Notes: generated by a model not told the origin, from the letters alone. A DNA stretch of 64,000 bases from Erythrobacter sp. NAP1 (GCF_000152865.1 NZ_CH672390.1:434001-498000); one strand, 5' to 3'; counted from the first letter of the stretch, positions 49,643 to 58,775 are shown. Program-made: numbers and translations.

Positions 49643-52422
49643 GCGAAACTATCTGGGATATTGTCGTCCAGCGCGCCAGTGTTTTGGGCGACCTCGCTCG
49701 GGTCTTCGCCGATTTGGCCGTCGCGCACACGCACCAGAGCCTCGTCGAGCGTGACGCGCCGAACAGCTGTGCCTTCCGGAAACGCCGACAGCAGACGCGA
49801 AGGGAACGCGGAGGAGAGGACCACGAAATGCCCGGCATCGTCCTTGTTGCGGATCAGCCGCCCGAACGCCTGGGCGAGCCGCGCGCGGATGATGCGGTCG
49901 TCATACTGGCTGCCGGTCCCGTCATCCTGCGCGGCGGCAGCGCGGCGGGCCTTGTGGAGGATATCGGGGCGCGGCCACGGCACGGCTTCCATCACGACGC
50001 AGCGCAAGCTTCGGCCTGGCACATCCACTCCGTCGCGCAGGGCATCGGTGCCAAGCAAGCTTGCGCGCGGATCGTCGCGGAAGATGTCGACCAAAGTGCC
50101 GGTGTCGATCGGATCGACATGTTGCGCATAAAGCGGCAGGCCCTCGCGTGCGAGGCGGTCGGCGATGCGGCCGTGCACGGCGCGCATTCGGCGGATCGCG
50201 GTGAACAGGCCGAGCACCCCACCGTCCGATGCCTCGATGAGCCTCGCGTAGGCGCCCGCAAGGCCGGGAAGGTCGCCCTTGCGCACGTCGGTGACGATCA
50301 GCACCTCGGCGCGGCTCGCATAATCGAAGGGACTGTCGGCAGCGGACAGCATCGGAGCGCTCTCGATATGGTTTGCGCCCGAGCGGCGGATGGCGCTCTC
50401 CCATGGATCGCCCTCGGTCCCAATGCGGTCGGTCAGGGTCGCGCTGGTCAGCATCACGCCGTGAGAAGGCTCCAACACAACGCGCGCAAACGGTTTCATC
50501 GGGTCGAGCCACCGGCGATGGATCGCGACATCGAACTCGCGCGCATCGGAACGGTCGACCGCAAGCCAGTCGACGAATTCGGGGTCCGCAGGCCCGCCAA
50601 GCCGGTCCAGCAGCGATTCCCACGCAGCCAGCAGATCGACGCGCCATTGCAGCGAGAAGCGCGCCCCCTCGATCCGCGCGCGGCCTGCTCCGTCGAGCCA
50701 GTCGGGCGGATCGGCAAGGATCGCCTCTAACCTGCCGCCCAGCCGGATGAGCGGGGTCCGGATCGCAGCCAGCGCCTCGCCAGCTGCGCTCGCCGCTTCG
50801 ATCACTTCGCCCGGAAGCCCGCTTGCCTCGGTCTCGATCCCGTAGCCTGCCTCCTGCCCGCTCTCATCGCGCGCATAGGTCGCCGTTCGCACCGCACCGA
50901 GCAGCGTTTCAATAGGGCCCGAGGGTTCGTTCTCGATCAGGCGTTGCAGCCATCCTTCGCCGGGGAAGGCCTGTGCCGCTTCGCACGCCGCCTCGATCGC
51001 TTCGCCGCCTTCGTCGTCGTAACTGGCCACATCCGCGAGCCTTGCGGAAAGCCCGCGGCGACGGCCCCGATTTTTGCGCTCTGGGCCGATGATCCAGCGC
51101 CGCAGCTCAATCGCCTCTTGCCCTGAAAGCGTCGCGGCAAAGGTGCTGTCGGCGGCTTCGAAGACGTGGTGGCCCTCGTCAAAGATGATGCGGGTGGGAC
51201 GCTGTGCATGGTCTCTCCCACGCGCGGCATTGACCATGACAAGCGCGTGGTTGGCGATGACAAGGTCGGCCTGCGCGCTGTCGCGTCCCGCACGCTCGAT
51301 GAAGCATTTGCGGTAATGCGGGCACCCGGCATAGACGCATTCGCCGCGCTGGTCGGTCAGTGCCGCGATCCCGCGTTTCCGGAAAAGCGTGCCGAGCCAG
51401 CCGGGCAAATCCCCGCCGATCATGTCGCCATCGCGGGTAAAGCTCGCCCAGCGTGCGACAAGCTGCGCAAGGATCGCCGGGCGACCCGCAAACCCGCCTT
51501 GCAGCGCGTCTTCAAGGTTGAGCAGGCAAAGGTAATTCTCGCGCCCCTTGCGCACCACGACAGGCGGCGTGCCGTCGGGGCGTTTCAGCGGCCAAGCGCG
51601 CCTGCTTTCAGAGCGCAGCTGGCGTTGCAGGTTCTTGGTAAAGGTCGACACCCAGACCGTCCCGCCCGATTGCTTGGCCCACAGCGAGGAGGGCGCGAGA
51701 TAGCCGAGCGTCTTGCCGATCCCTGTCCCCGCTTGTGCGAGCGCCACATGCGGAAGTTCGCGCCGGTCGCGCGGGGCGAAAATGCGCGAGACCTCGGTCG
51801 AATATTGGCGCTGACCCTCGCGTTTCTCGGACCCTTCACCGGTGAGCGCGTCGAGCTCGCCCAGCACGTCCGCATCGGGCAATTCCACCTGCCGCGGGGG
51901 AGCGCGCTCGCCCGTCTCCTCCCATTCCGGCAGTGCGGCAAACAGCCACTTTTCCGCTTTCTCGGGACGCTTGATATGGGGCTTCAACACCTGCGCCCAC
52001 GGCCAGCGCAGCCGTTCGAGCGAATGAAGCGAGCTCCACGCGCCGGCGCGTTCGAACCATTCGGGATCTTCGCAGGCTGCAACCAGCGCCCCTGCCGCTT
52101 GCAACAGGAAGCCGGGGACATGCTGGTCGCTTTCCGGCTCCTCCAGCCCCAGCGCCTGCGCAAGCCCGCGAGGCGTCGGCACGCAAAAGCGCGCCGGGTG
52201 AACGAACGCGAACAGCTCCAGCACGTCCAGCCCCGACAGGTCGGGATAGCCCAGCCGGTTCGCGACCAATGGCGCGTTCAATAGCAGCACCGGCGTATCG
52301 GCCGCGGCCATGATTGCATCGCCCTTCGACACCGCCTCGGTCACGCCGTTTGCGGGGCGCAGCCAATTGCCGCCATGACTGGCGTGAAGTGCAGGCAAGG
52401 GGAGGGGGACAGGCGAAGTCAC
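49639..52422 (-). CDS. DinG-like ATP-dependent DNA helicase with Fe-S cluster
   Basis: A 927-residue superfamily 2 helicase. Walker A is AQAGTGIGKTLGYLAP, the DEAH box is IIFDEGHHVFEAADS, and motif VI-like GTDALRDGVDVPGRSLRCVV lies in the second RecA domain. Four Cys (YLCLLN, GECVYAGCP, YRKCFIE) form the XPD/DinG Fe-S cluster. GTG 52422 with GGCGGA upstream is preferred; the open frame to 52473 overlaps the promoter. The first 200 residues are specific to this group. It overlaps the AraC-type gene by four bases. Confidence 0.9.
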   Translation of the reverse strand: MTSPVPLPLPALHASHGGNWLRPANGVTEAVSKGDAIMAAADTPVLLLNAPLVANRLGYPDLSGLDVLELFAFVHPARFCVPTPRGLAQALGLEEPESDQHVPGFLLQAAGALVAACEDPEWFERAGAWSSLHSLERLRWPWAQVLKPHIKRPEKAEKWLFAALPEWEETGERAPPRQVELPDADVLGELDALTGEGSEKREGQRQYSTEVSRIFAPRDRRELPHVALAQAGTGIGKTLGYLAPSSLWAKQSGGTVWVSTFTKNLQRQLRSESRRAWPLKRPDGTPPVVVRKGRENYLCLLNLEDALQGGFAGRPAILAQLVARWASFTRDGDMIGGDLPGWLGTLFRKRGIAALTDQRGECVYAGCPHYRKCFIERAGRDSAQADLVIANHALVMVNAARGRDHAQRPTRIIFDEGHHVFEAADSTFAATLSGQEAIELRRWIIGPERKNRGRRRGLSARLADVASYDDEGGEAIEAACEAAQAFPGEGWLQRLIENEPSGPIETLLGAVRTATYARDESGQEAGYGIETEASGLPGEVIEAASAAGEALAAIRTPLIRLGGRLEAILADPPDWLDGAGRARIEGARFSLQWRVDLLAAWESLLDRLGGPADPEFVDWLAVDRSDAREFDVAIHRRWLDPMKPFARVVLEPSHGVMLTSATLTDRIGTEGDPWESAIRRSGANHIESAPMLSAADSPFDYASRAEVLIVTDVRKGDLPGLAGAYARLIEASDGGVLGLFTAIRRMRAVHGRIADRLAREGLPLYAQHVDPIDTGTLVDIFRDDPRASLLGTDALRDGVDVPGRSLRCVVMEAVPWPRPDILHKARRAAAAQDDGTGSQYDDRIIRARLAQAFGRLIRNKDDAGHFVVLSSAFPSRLLSAFPEGTAVRRVTLDEALVRVRDGQIGEDPSEVAQNTGALDDNIPDSFA

Positions 52423-52507
52423 TGATCCGCCAAGATGGCAACGGCTAAACCAGTTGTAAACGAATGGTCTCAATAGTTCTGTGACTAGCTATCGAAGGGA
52501 ACCGTCC

Positions 52508-52951
52508 ATGCGCAAAGCTCTCGCCCCGCTCGCCCTGTTTGCAGCGATTGCACCGGCCATCGCGCTGGCACAAGAACCTGTGCAGAAGGCATCTGAAACG
52601 GCCAGTGCTGAAGCGCAGCAAGCTGCCAAAATCGCCGCGATCCAGCGCCATGTCGACGCCTATCGTTCAGGCGATCTCGACGCGTTCGTCGCAACATTCG
52701 CTCCCGATGCGATTGTGCGCGCTGATGGTTTTGTCGCCATGGGCCGCGACCAGATCCGCGCCCTGTATGAACTGAACTTCATCCCCGGCGCACCGCAGCT
52801 GAAGGTGCTCGACAGCGGCGTGAATGGCGAGAACATCTATCTTTCGGTGAGCTATGTCTTCGAAGGCGGACAGGAAATGTGCTGTTCGTATTCGGAATAC
52901 GAAGTCAGAGCGGACGGCAAGATTGCGTTTCTCCAGTCGGGCAGCGGCTAA
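52508..52951 (+). CDS. Secreted NTF2-like protein
   Basis: A 147-residue protein with a signal peptide (MRKALAPLALFAAIAPAIAL, cleaved near ALA-QE) and an NTF2/SnoaL-like fold: IQRHVDAYRSGDLDAFVATF, APDAIVRADG, AMGRDQIRALYE and the final YEVRADGKIAFLQSGSG match the pattern. A pair of adjacent Cys (EMCCSYSEY) may form a disulfide. AAGGGA precedes ATG 52508 by eight bases. Ligand unknown. Confidence 0.85.
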   Translation: MRKALAPLALFAAIAPAIALAQEPVQKASETASAEAQQAAKIAAIQRHVDAYRSGDLDAFVATFAPDAIVRADGFVAMGRDQIRALYELNFIPGAPQLKVLDSGVNGENIYLSVSYVFEGGQEMCCSYSEYEVRADGKIAFLQSGSG

Positions 52952-53257
52952 AGCAAAAGCCGGTCAGGCGACACAGTATCGGTAGGGCCGACCTGTCCTA
53001 CAGGCGTGGGATTTGGTAATGATGGAGCGGGCTTTTTAAGGCCCGCCATTACCACCCATTGTCCTGGCCGGAATCTGAAAAGTCACACATCCAACACGCC
53101 CTTTTCGCTTCAAGCCCTCAGGAAACCGGGCTTTGCGCGGGGGTTTCGGTTTTTCCAAACGGGGCCTTGCGTGGTCCATGTTCCCGCAAGCTTCGGGAAC
53201 CAAACGCCCGCCTTCGCGCTTGCAACATGGTCGCGCTTGCTTAAAGGCCGCAGCACT
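52952..53257 (+). other. 306-base leader before lysS
   Basis: Holds a hairpin (53015-53053) and a seven-base inverted repeat GTTCCCG/CGGGAAC (53180-53200). The lysS frame is open across much of the region, but the signature N-terminus of the protein begins at 53258. No tRNA or riboswitch class I could recognise. Confidence 0.6.
53015..53053 (+). terminator. Hairpin after the NTF2-like gene
   Basis: GGTAATG (53015-53021) pairs with CATTACC (53047-53053), and GCGGGC (53027-53032) with GCCCGC (53041-53046), leaving a five-base bulge and the loop TTTTTAAG. The T run is in the loop, not after the stem, so this is a weak terminator candidate. Confidence 0.5.
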
Positions 53258-54868
53258 ATGACAGACGAAACGCTCATCGAAACCGCACGCAATTCCAAGG
53301 CATGGCCGTTCCAGGAGGCTCAGCGCCTCGCAAAGAGGCTGCGTGGCGGGAAGAAAGACGGTGAGCCTGTGCTGTTCGAAACGGGCTATGGCCCGTCGGG
53401 TCTGCCGCATATCGGCACCTTTCAGGAAGTGTTGCGCACCTCGCTCGTTCGCCGCGCCTATGAGGCGTTGACGGGTGAGAGGACGCGTCTTGTCGCGTTC
53501 AGCGATGACATGGACGGTCTTCGCAAGGTGCCCGAAAACGTGCCGAACAAGGAACTGCTGGCTGCCAATCTCGGCAAGCCGCTCTCACGCATCCCGAACC
53601 CGTTCGGGACAAGCCACGAGAGCTTTGCCGCGCACAACAACGCCAAGTTGCGCGAGTTCCTCGACCAGTTCGGCTTCGACTACGAGTTCGTAAGCTCGTC
53701 CGACCGCTACAACTCGGGCGCGTTCGACGATGCCTTGCGCGGGGTGCTGCGCAACTTCGATGCGATCATGGACATCATGCTGCCAACGCTGGGCGCAGAG
53801 CGCCAGCAGACCTACTCGCCCGTCATGCCAGTCAGCCCGACCACCGGCGCGGTGCTGCAGGTGCCGATCGAGGTGGTCGATGCCGAGGCCGGCACGATCC
53901 GCTTCACCGATGAAGACGGCAGCATGGTCGAACAAAGCGCGCTTGGCGGCATGGCCAAGTGCCAGTGGAAGGTCGACTGGGCGATGCGCTGGGTTGCGCT
54001 TGGCGTCGACTATGAGATGTACGGCAAGGACCTCACCGACAGCGGCGTGCAGTCGGGCAAGATCGCGCGCGTGCTGGGCGGCAACAAGCCCGAAGGCCTG
54101 ATCTACGAGCTGTTCCTCGATGCCAAGGGCGAGAAGATCAGCAAGTCGAAGGGCAATGGCCTTACGATTGACGAGTGGCTGCAATATGGCAGCGAGGAGA
54201 GCCTCGGCTTCTACATCTTCGCCAATCCCAAGAGCGCAAAGCAACTGCACGCTGGCGTCATCCCCAAGGCGATCGACGATTACTGGCAGTTCCGCGAGCG
54301 CCTTGCCGAGCAACCGCTCGACAAGCAGCTGGGCAATCCGGTGTGGCATTTGCAACGCGCGAATGAGCGGTTCGAAGGCCCCGATGCACCGGGTGCCGGC
54401 GATGCGCTGAGTGTGCCTTACAGCCTGCTGCTCAACCTCGTGAGTGTGCTTGGCCTCGAAGCGACGCCGGAGAACCTCGCCGAATACGTCGCGGCCTATA
54501 CCGGCAAGCCGGTCGAGGACCCTGCGCTGCTCGGTTTGATCGATGCGGCGGTGAACTACAACCGCGACTTCGTGGCGCCGACATTGAAGAAGCGCGCTCC
54601 GGCAGGGGGCGAAGTGCTGGCTCTGACCGAGCTCGATACGCAGCTTGCCGCGGCACCTGGGGATGCAGATGCAGAGGTGCTGCAGACGATGGTCTACGAG
54701 ATCGGCAAGCGCGAGGAGTTCGGTTTCGAGAACCTGCGCGACTGGTTCCGTGCGCTCTATGAAACGCTGCTTGGTTCAGAGCAGGGCCCGCGCATGGGCA
54801 GCTTCATCAAGCTCTACGGCATTGCGCCAACGAGGAAGCTGATCGCGGAGGCTTTGGAACGGGCGTAG
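53258..54868 (+). CDS. lysS: Lysyl-tRNA synthetase, class I
   Basis: A 536-residue class I (archaeal-type) LysRS. GYGPSGLPHIGTFQEVLRTS contains the HIGH-like motif and GEKISKSKGNGLTIDEWLQY the KMSKS motif; both are class I features, absent from the common class II enzyme. Alphaproteobacteria usually have this form. Start ATG 53258 (MTDETLIETARNSKAWPFQ). It is convergent with the oxygenase gene. Confidence 0.95.
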   Translation: MTDETLIETARNSKAWPFQEAQRLAKRLRGGKKDGEPVLFETGYGPSGLPHIGTFQEVLRTSLVRRAYEALTGERTRLVAFSDDMDGLRKVPENVPNKELLAANLGKPLSRIPNPFGTSHESFAAHNNAKLREFLDQFGFDYEFVSSSDRYNSGAFDDALRGVLRNFDAIMDIMLPTLGAERQQTYSPVMPVSPTTGAVLQVPIEVVDAEAGTIRFTDEDGSMVEQSALGGMAKCQWKVDWAMRWVALGVDYEMYGKDLTDSGVQSGKIARVLGGNKPEGLIYELFLDAKGEKISKSKGNGLTIDEWLQYGSEESLGFYIFANPKSAKQLHAGVIPKAIDDYWQFRERLAEQPLDKQLGNPVWHLQRANERFEGPDAPGAGDALSVPYSLLLNLVSVLGLEATPENLAEYVAAYTGKPVEDPALLGLIDAAVNYNRDFVAPTLKKRAPAGGEVLALTELDTQLAAAPGDADAEVLQTMVYEIGKREEFGFENLRDWFRALYETLLGSEQGPRMGSFIKLYGIAPTRKLIAEALERA

Positions 54869-54965
54869 TCGAGCGCAAAGGTTAGGTCGCACCAAACGGC
54901 GCAAAGCGCCGCAAGGGCGACCGCCCGTCCGCAGCGGATGCGGCTTCGCAACGTAAACCACTTTC

Positions 54966-55634
54966 CTACTTCCACTTACGCGTGCGATACCACTTGGTGA
55001 TGATGTACTTCGCGCCTTTCAGCACGGGGGTGCCTGCGTGCATCGTGTCCTCGTTGGGAGTGCCGTCGGGAAGCGCGTTGTTCCAGATCAGCAGGACGCC
55101 CGGCTTTGGTTCGATCTTGATCCCGATGTGCGTGAAGTGGGTTTCGCCCCCTGCTTCGACGTCATTGAGAAAGGCCATCGTCGTCCAGCTGCGCTGACCT
55201 CCGCGTTCGCGTTCGCCCTTCCAGTAGTTTTCGGTCGTGTAGAACCAGTCATTGTGCGGCTTGAACTGCTGCCCCGGAAGATAGCGCTGGCCCTGGATCG
55301 CCTCTCCGATCTCTGACGGCAGGCCAAGCAGATCGTCGATGCGCCGCCCGATCCCTTTTACGAAGCTGTCAAAGGGGTCGAGGTCGCCGGAATAGGAGGT
55401 GCGAAAACCGCTGTCATAACCAATTTCGTGCAGTGAAGAGGGCCGCGCGGTTTGATCAACCATCAGGCAAAGCCGCTCGCATTCGGCCATGCTCAGAAAG
55501 TCGCCGACCGCGTAAAGCTCGGCCATGGGCGTATCGATCTTGTAGACGCCGGGATCGTTGTCGAGGCGCTCGCGAACCTGCTTGCCGACGCGTCGCAGCG
55601 CGTCCTGGTCGGGGATGGTCTCGGTCTTGGACAT
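54966..55634 (-). CDS. Prolyl 4-hydroxylase-like 2OG-Fe(II) oxygenase
   Basis: A 222-residue protein of the 2-oxoglutarate- and iron-dependent oxygenase fold. FKPHNDWFYTTENYW gives the iron-binding H-x-D, and EDTMHAGTPVLKGAKYIITK gives the distal His and the 2OG-binding Lys. The region RSWTTMAFLNDVEAGGETHF is the P4H family core. Substrate unknown, possibly a peptidyl proline. No signal peptide. Confidence 0.88.
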   Translation of the reverse strand: MSKTETIPDQDALRRVGKQVRERLDNDPGVYKIDTPMAELYAVGDFLSMAECERLCLMVDQTARPSSLHEIGYDSGFRTSYSGDLDPFDSFVKGIGRRIDDLLGLPSEIGEAIQGQRYLPGQQFKPHNDWFYTTENYWKGERERGGQRSWTTMAFLNDVEAGGETHFTHIGIKIEPKPGVLLIWNNALPDGTPNEDTMHAGTPVLKGAKYIITKWYRTRKWK

Positions 55635-55659
55635 GGCGACCTGCTACGCAAAGGATGGG

Positions 55660-55695
55660 CAAAAGCAAACCCCCGCCGCTGCAAAGCGACGGGGG
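55660..55695 (-). terminator. Terminator of the Arg-rich RcnB gene
   Basis: On the minus strand CCCCCGTCGC (55695-55686) pairs with GCGGCGGGGG (55679-55670), ten pairs with one G-T, around TTTGCA; TTTGCTTTTG follows. It lies 26 bases after the stop codon. Confidence 0.75.
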
Positions 55696-55721
55696 CTCAA
55701 GCTTGGTTGAATTGCCGGGGC

Positions 55722-56981
55722 TTACCAGAAGAAGTCGTAGATCACGTCGACCACTTCTCCGGTGTAGATATCGACCAGCACGACGTCATCGTAATAGCGA
55801 ACCCAGCGATAGGGTCCGTAGACGTCCGGCAGGCGATAGCGCCACGGATCGTTGATGTAATAGCGCGAGCCGAAGAACCCGGCATCGAGGAAGAACCCGA
55901 TGTTGAGCCTGTTGTAGAAGTGGCCGCGATACGGAGCGTAGTACCGACCGAGGCGATAAAGGCCGCGGTTGGAGAAGCGGTGCTGGCGCCAGCGGAAACG
56001 GCGGTCGTTACGCCAGGAATTGCGGTTCCAGCGGCGGAAGTCGCGGCGACGCTCTGCACGCCGTTCGAAACGCCGGCCGTCCCTCACGCCATTGCGATAT
56101 CCATCGCGGCGGATCCTACGGGCATCACGCCGGTCAAAGCGACGGTCGAAACGGTCGCCCCTACGGTCACGCCGGTCGAACCGGTCGCCCCGACGGTCGC
56201 GCCTGTCGACGCGATCCCCACGGCGGTCGCGCCGGTCGAAACGGTCACCCCGGCGGTCAGCGCGCCGGTCGGCACGCCTATCAGCACGCCGGTCTGCGCG
56301 GCCATCGAACTGGCCACCGCGGCCGTTGCGGATGCGGTCTCCGCGACGATCGCTGCGCCTATCGATCCGGTCAGCGCGGCGGTCCCCGCGACGCTCGATC
56401 CGGTCGGCACGGCGATCACCGCGCCGCTCAATCTGGTCCGCCCGGCGATCACCGCGACGGTCGATCCGGTCGGCGCGCCTTTCGCTACGGCGGTCTACGC
56501 GGTTCGCTGCCCGCTCGTTGCCGCGACGCTGGAAGCGCCGAGCTTCGCGGTCGCCACGCCGTTCGACGCGGTCTGCACGCCTCTCGGAACGACGATCGAC
56601 GCTGCCAGCGCGCCGCTCAGAGCGGCGGTCGACGCGGTCTGCGCGACGTTCGGAGCGGCGGTCGACCTGCTGCGCACGGCGATCACCGCGGCGCTCGGCA
56701 CGCTGCGCACGCTGTCGTGCGACGGGCCGCGCATCGGGTTCAGCCGAGCGCGCGCCACGGCGTTCAAAACCGCGGTCTTGACGCTGGCCACGCCGTTCGC
56801 CGCGTGCCTGACGTCGTTCGCTACGTCGCTCTGCGCGCCTGTCCTGACGCGATTGCTCAGCCGAGGACGATGCCTCCGCCGAACCGGTTGCCGCCTGAGC
56901 GGTCTCGGGGGGTGCGACCAATGCCAACGCCAAGGCGAGGGCCGAAAGCGCACTACCCTTAAGGAACAGGGTAATATCCAT
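55722..56981 (-). CDS. RcnB-like secreted protein with a long Arg/Asp-rich repeat region
   Basis: A 419-residue exported protein. A signal peptide (about residues 1-30, ending ETAQA) is followed by some 280 residues dominated by Arg with Asp and Glu, in units such as ERRGDRRADRI and DRRDRRGDRF. The last 75 residues match the RcnB family: DPWRYRLPDVYGPYRWVRYY then DDVVLVDIYTGEVVDVIY. RcnB proteins are periplasmic and implicated in nickel/cobalt homeostasis. Typical RcnB proteins are far shorter; the Arg-rich region is exceptional. Confidence 0.88.
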   Translation of the reverse strand: MDITLFLKGSALSALALALALVAPPETAQAATGSAEASSSAEQSRQDRRAERRSERRQARGERRGQRQDRGFERRGARSAEPDARPVARQRAQRAERRGDRRAQQVDRRSERRADRVDRRSERRAGSVDRRSERRADRVERRGDREARRFQRRGNERAANRVDRRSERRADRIDRRGDRRADQIERRGDRRADRIERRGDRRADRIDRRSDRRGDRIRNGRGGQFDGRADRRADRRADRRADRRGDRFDRRDRRGDRVDRRDRRGDRFDRRDRRGDRFDRRFDRRDARRIRRDGYRNGVRDGRRFERRAERRRDFRRWNRNSWRNDRRFRWRQHRFSNRGLYRLGRYYAPYRGHFYNRLNIGFFLDAGFFGSRYYINDPWRYRLPDVYGPYRWVRYYDDVVLVDIYTGEVVDVIYDFFW

Positions 56982-57105
56982 GAAATGCCTCCAGTGTTGC
57001 CGCCCACCACCTACGGCGCTTGATACCCTTCGTAATGAAGTGATGTGAGCGGTCTAGGCCTTGGTCGCTGACTTCAACCTTAACCGGGTGTTTAGGGCCC
57101 TGTTC

Positions 57106-57750
57106 ATGTTTCGCGATCATTTCCTGAATGACTTGACCATACACGCCGATGCTCCGATGGCACGGCGCATGTTCGATGATCTCGACGAAGTGCGAAGCGA
57201 TCTTGCAAGGCGCCTGACCCGCGCTGCCAAGGACCGTCGCTCGCCGATGCACGTTCCTGCGGTTGTCACCAGCGACGTCGATGCGCGCACCATGGTTTTG
57301 CGCGCTTTCGACCCCAAAGCCTGGACTCTGCGTTTCCACACCGACACCCGCGCGCCCAAAGTCGATGCGGTCAAGGCCGACCCGCGCATGGCGGTGCTGT
57401 TCTACGACAAGAGCGCCAAGATACAGATCCGCGTTCGAGGCACGGGCGAGGTGCTGGAGCAGGACGCTCTGACCGACACCGCATGGTCGAACAGCACCAA
57501 CTTCGCGCGCCGCTGTTACCTTGGCGATGGACCGGGAGCGGTCAGCGATGCGCCCACGTCGGGCCTTCCCGAGCGGTTCGAAGGAGTCGAGCCGACAGAT
57601 GACGAGGTCGCGCCGGGCCGACCCAATTTCGCGGTGCTGCGCATCACGCTGGAAGAGCTCGACTGGTTCTATCTCGCCCACACCGGACATGTGCGCGCGC
57701 AGTTCGAGCGCAGCGGCGATCAATGGGAAGGGCGCTGGGTCTCGCCCTGA
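57106..57750 (+). CDS. Pyridoxamine 5'-phosphate oxidase-like flavin-binding protein
   Basis: A 214-residue split-barrel protein. MHVPAVVTSDVDARTMVLRA, LRFHTDTRAPKVDAVKADPR and AVLFYDKSAKIQIRVRGTGE match the FMN-binding core of the PNPOx family. ATG 57106 with AGGG nine bases upstream is preferred over GTG 57088 and TTG 57061. Whether it is a true PdxH is doubtful: the typical C-terminal PdxH signature is not seen. It is divergent from the RcnB gene and convergent with the next gene. Confidence 0.85.
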   Translation: MFRDHFLNDLTIHADAPMARRMFDDLDEVRSDLARRLTRAAKDRRSPMHVPAVVTSDVDARTMVLRAFDPKAWTLRFHTDTRAPKVDAVKADPRMAVLFYDKSAKIQIRVRGTGEVLEQDALTDTAWSNSTNFARRCYLGDGPGAVSDAPTSGLPERFEGVEPTDDEVAPGRPNFAVLRITLEELDWFYLAHTGHVRAQFERSGDQWEGRWVSP

Positions 57751-57758
57751 GACCGCGC

Positions 57759-58433
57759 TCAAGCGGCCTTGCTGTCTTTCGCAGGTGAAGGTTCGGGCGC
57801 GGGGAGCAGCTTGATCTCCTCCCATTCGCCAGCGGTCATGACACTGTCCTCGCCTGCCGCCTGAGCCGCTGCGAGGGCGACTTCGGCCCGTTGGCGCGCT
57901 TCCTCTTCGCTTTCGCCCGGCTGGCGCGCTGCGACACCGAAACTCGCACTGACCCGCATACCCGGCGCCATGCCAGGCATCGGCATCTGTGCCAGCGTGT
58001 CGAGCAGCCTGCGGGCAATTGCGCCTGCTTCGACCTCGCTCACATCTCCGGTGTGGATCTCGAGCGTGTCGGGATCGTCGCTGACCGTTTTCACCGCGTC
58101 TTCGCTGCGAACACCGGCGCGCATCACCTGCGCAACCTGAGCGATCGCAGCCGAGCGGGTCTCTAAGCCCCAAAGTTGGCCGACCTGTGGCAGATGGTCG
58201 ACCCGAGCGCGCAGCACTGCTCCTGAGCGACCGGCAAAGCTGCGCCGATCGGCCGCCTTGTCCATTTCCTCGCCAAGGCTTTCTTTGGTGAAGAGCCCCT
58301 GTAGCGCGTTGGTCGAGGGGCGCGTGCGGGCACGAAGCCACTGGGACACCAGCACAAGCAAGGCCCCCGCGACAACCCCCGTTGCCAGCGTGAGCGCCGG
58401 ATTGGCCGATAATGCGAGCGCGACCTCTTGCAT
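57759..58433 (-). CDS. Degenerate GGDEF-domain membrane protein
   Basis: A 224-residue protein with one N-terminal transmembrane helix (PALTLATGVVAGALLVLVSQ) and a body laid out like a GGDEF domain: AVLRARVDHLPQVGQLWG in place of the D-x-D-x-F-K strand, and RVSASFGVAARQPGESEEEA then RAEVALAAAQAAGED as the closing part. The GGDEF signature itself is replaced by VSDDPDTLEIHTG, so c-di-GMP synthesis is not expected. A receptor or structural role is inferred. Confidence 0.75.
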   Translation of the reverse strand: MQEVALALSANPALTLATGVVAGALLVLVSQWLRARTRPSTNALQGLFTKESLGEEMDKAADRRSFAGRSGAVLRARVDHLPQVGQLWGLETRSAAIAQVAQVMRAGVRSEDAVKTVSDDPDTLEIHTGDVSEVEAGAIARRLLDTLAQMPMPGMAPGMRVSASFGVAARQPGESEEEARQRAEVALAAAQAAGEDSVMTAGEWEEIKLLPAPEPSPAKDSKAA

Positions 58434-58775
58434 CGATGCTGCCCCTGTTTGCCTCGATTACACAGGAATGTGCCCGATCCGTAGTTAAGGCGGAGTAAAG
58501 CAGGCTGGACGGGCGGGTTTTGCGGGCGGGTGTGACACGCAAGGGGGCGTTTGGGAAATACGCGTTTTCGGCGAAAATGGCGCAATCAGAGGGGTTTGCG
58601 GGAGAAATGGCTGTAGGAAGTGTGACTTTTCGGTTTCTGCGGGCGACATGCGCTTTCGTGCGGCGTTGTACGGCGCTCAGCGAGGCCATAGCGAAACTTG
58701 TTGGGCGAGAGTTCACGGAGATCAGCACAAGGCCGCGACGCTATCACCCGCATTCGAAGTAGGAAAATGCGGGCG
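58434..58775. other. 342-base intergenic region
   Basis: Lies between two minus-strand genes. An open frame at 58520-58762 on the plus strand has no ribosome site or familiar motif and was not called. It holds a hairpin near its end (58747-58773). The upstream part probably carries the promoter of the degenerate GGDEF gene; no clear hexamers were found. Confidence 0.5.
58747..58773 (-). terminator. Hairpin after the 58776 membrane protein gene
   Basis: CCCGCATT (58747-58754) and AATGCGGG (58766-58773) make an eight-pair stem, directly after the stop codon on the minus strand. A T-rich run is lacking, so strength is uncertain. Confidence 0.5.

Noticed and set aside
55452..57023. 523-codon plus-strand frame opposite the Arg-rich RcnB gene
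   Set aside because: It is the mirror of the repeated Arg/Asp codons; the Ala/Val/Pro-rich product has no signal or motif, whereas the minus strand has a signal peptide and an RcnB end.
58520..58762. 80-codon plus-strand ORF in the 342-base gap
   Set aside because: No clear ribosome site, odd Cys/Arg-rich composition and no motif; more likely non-coding.
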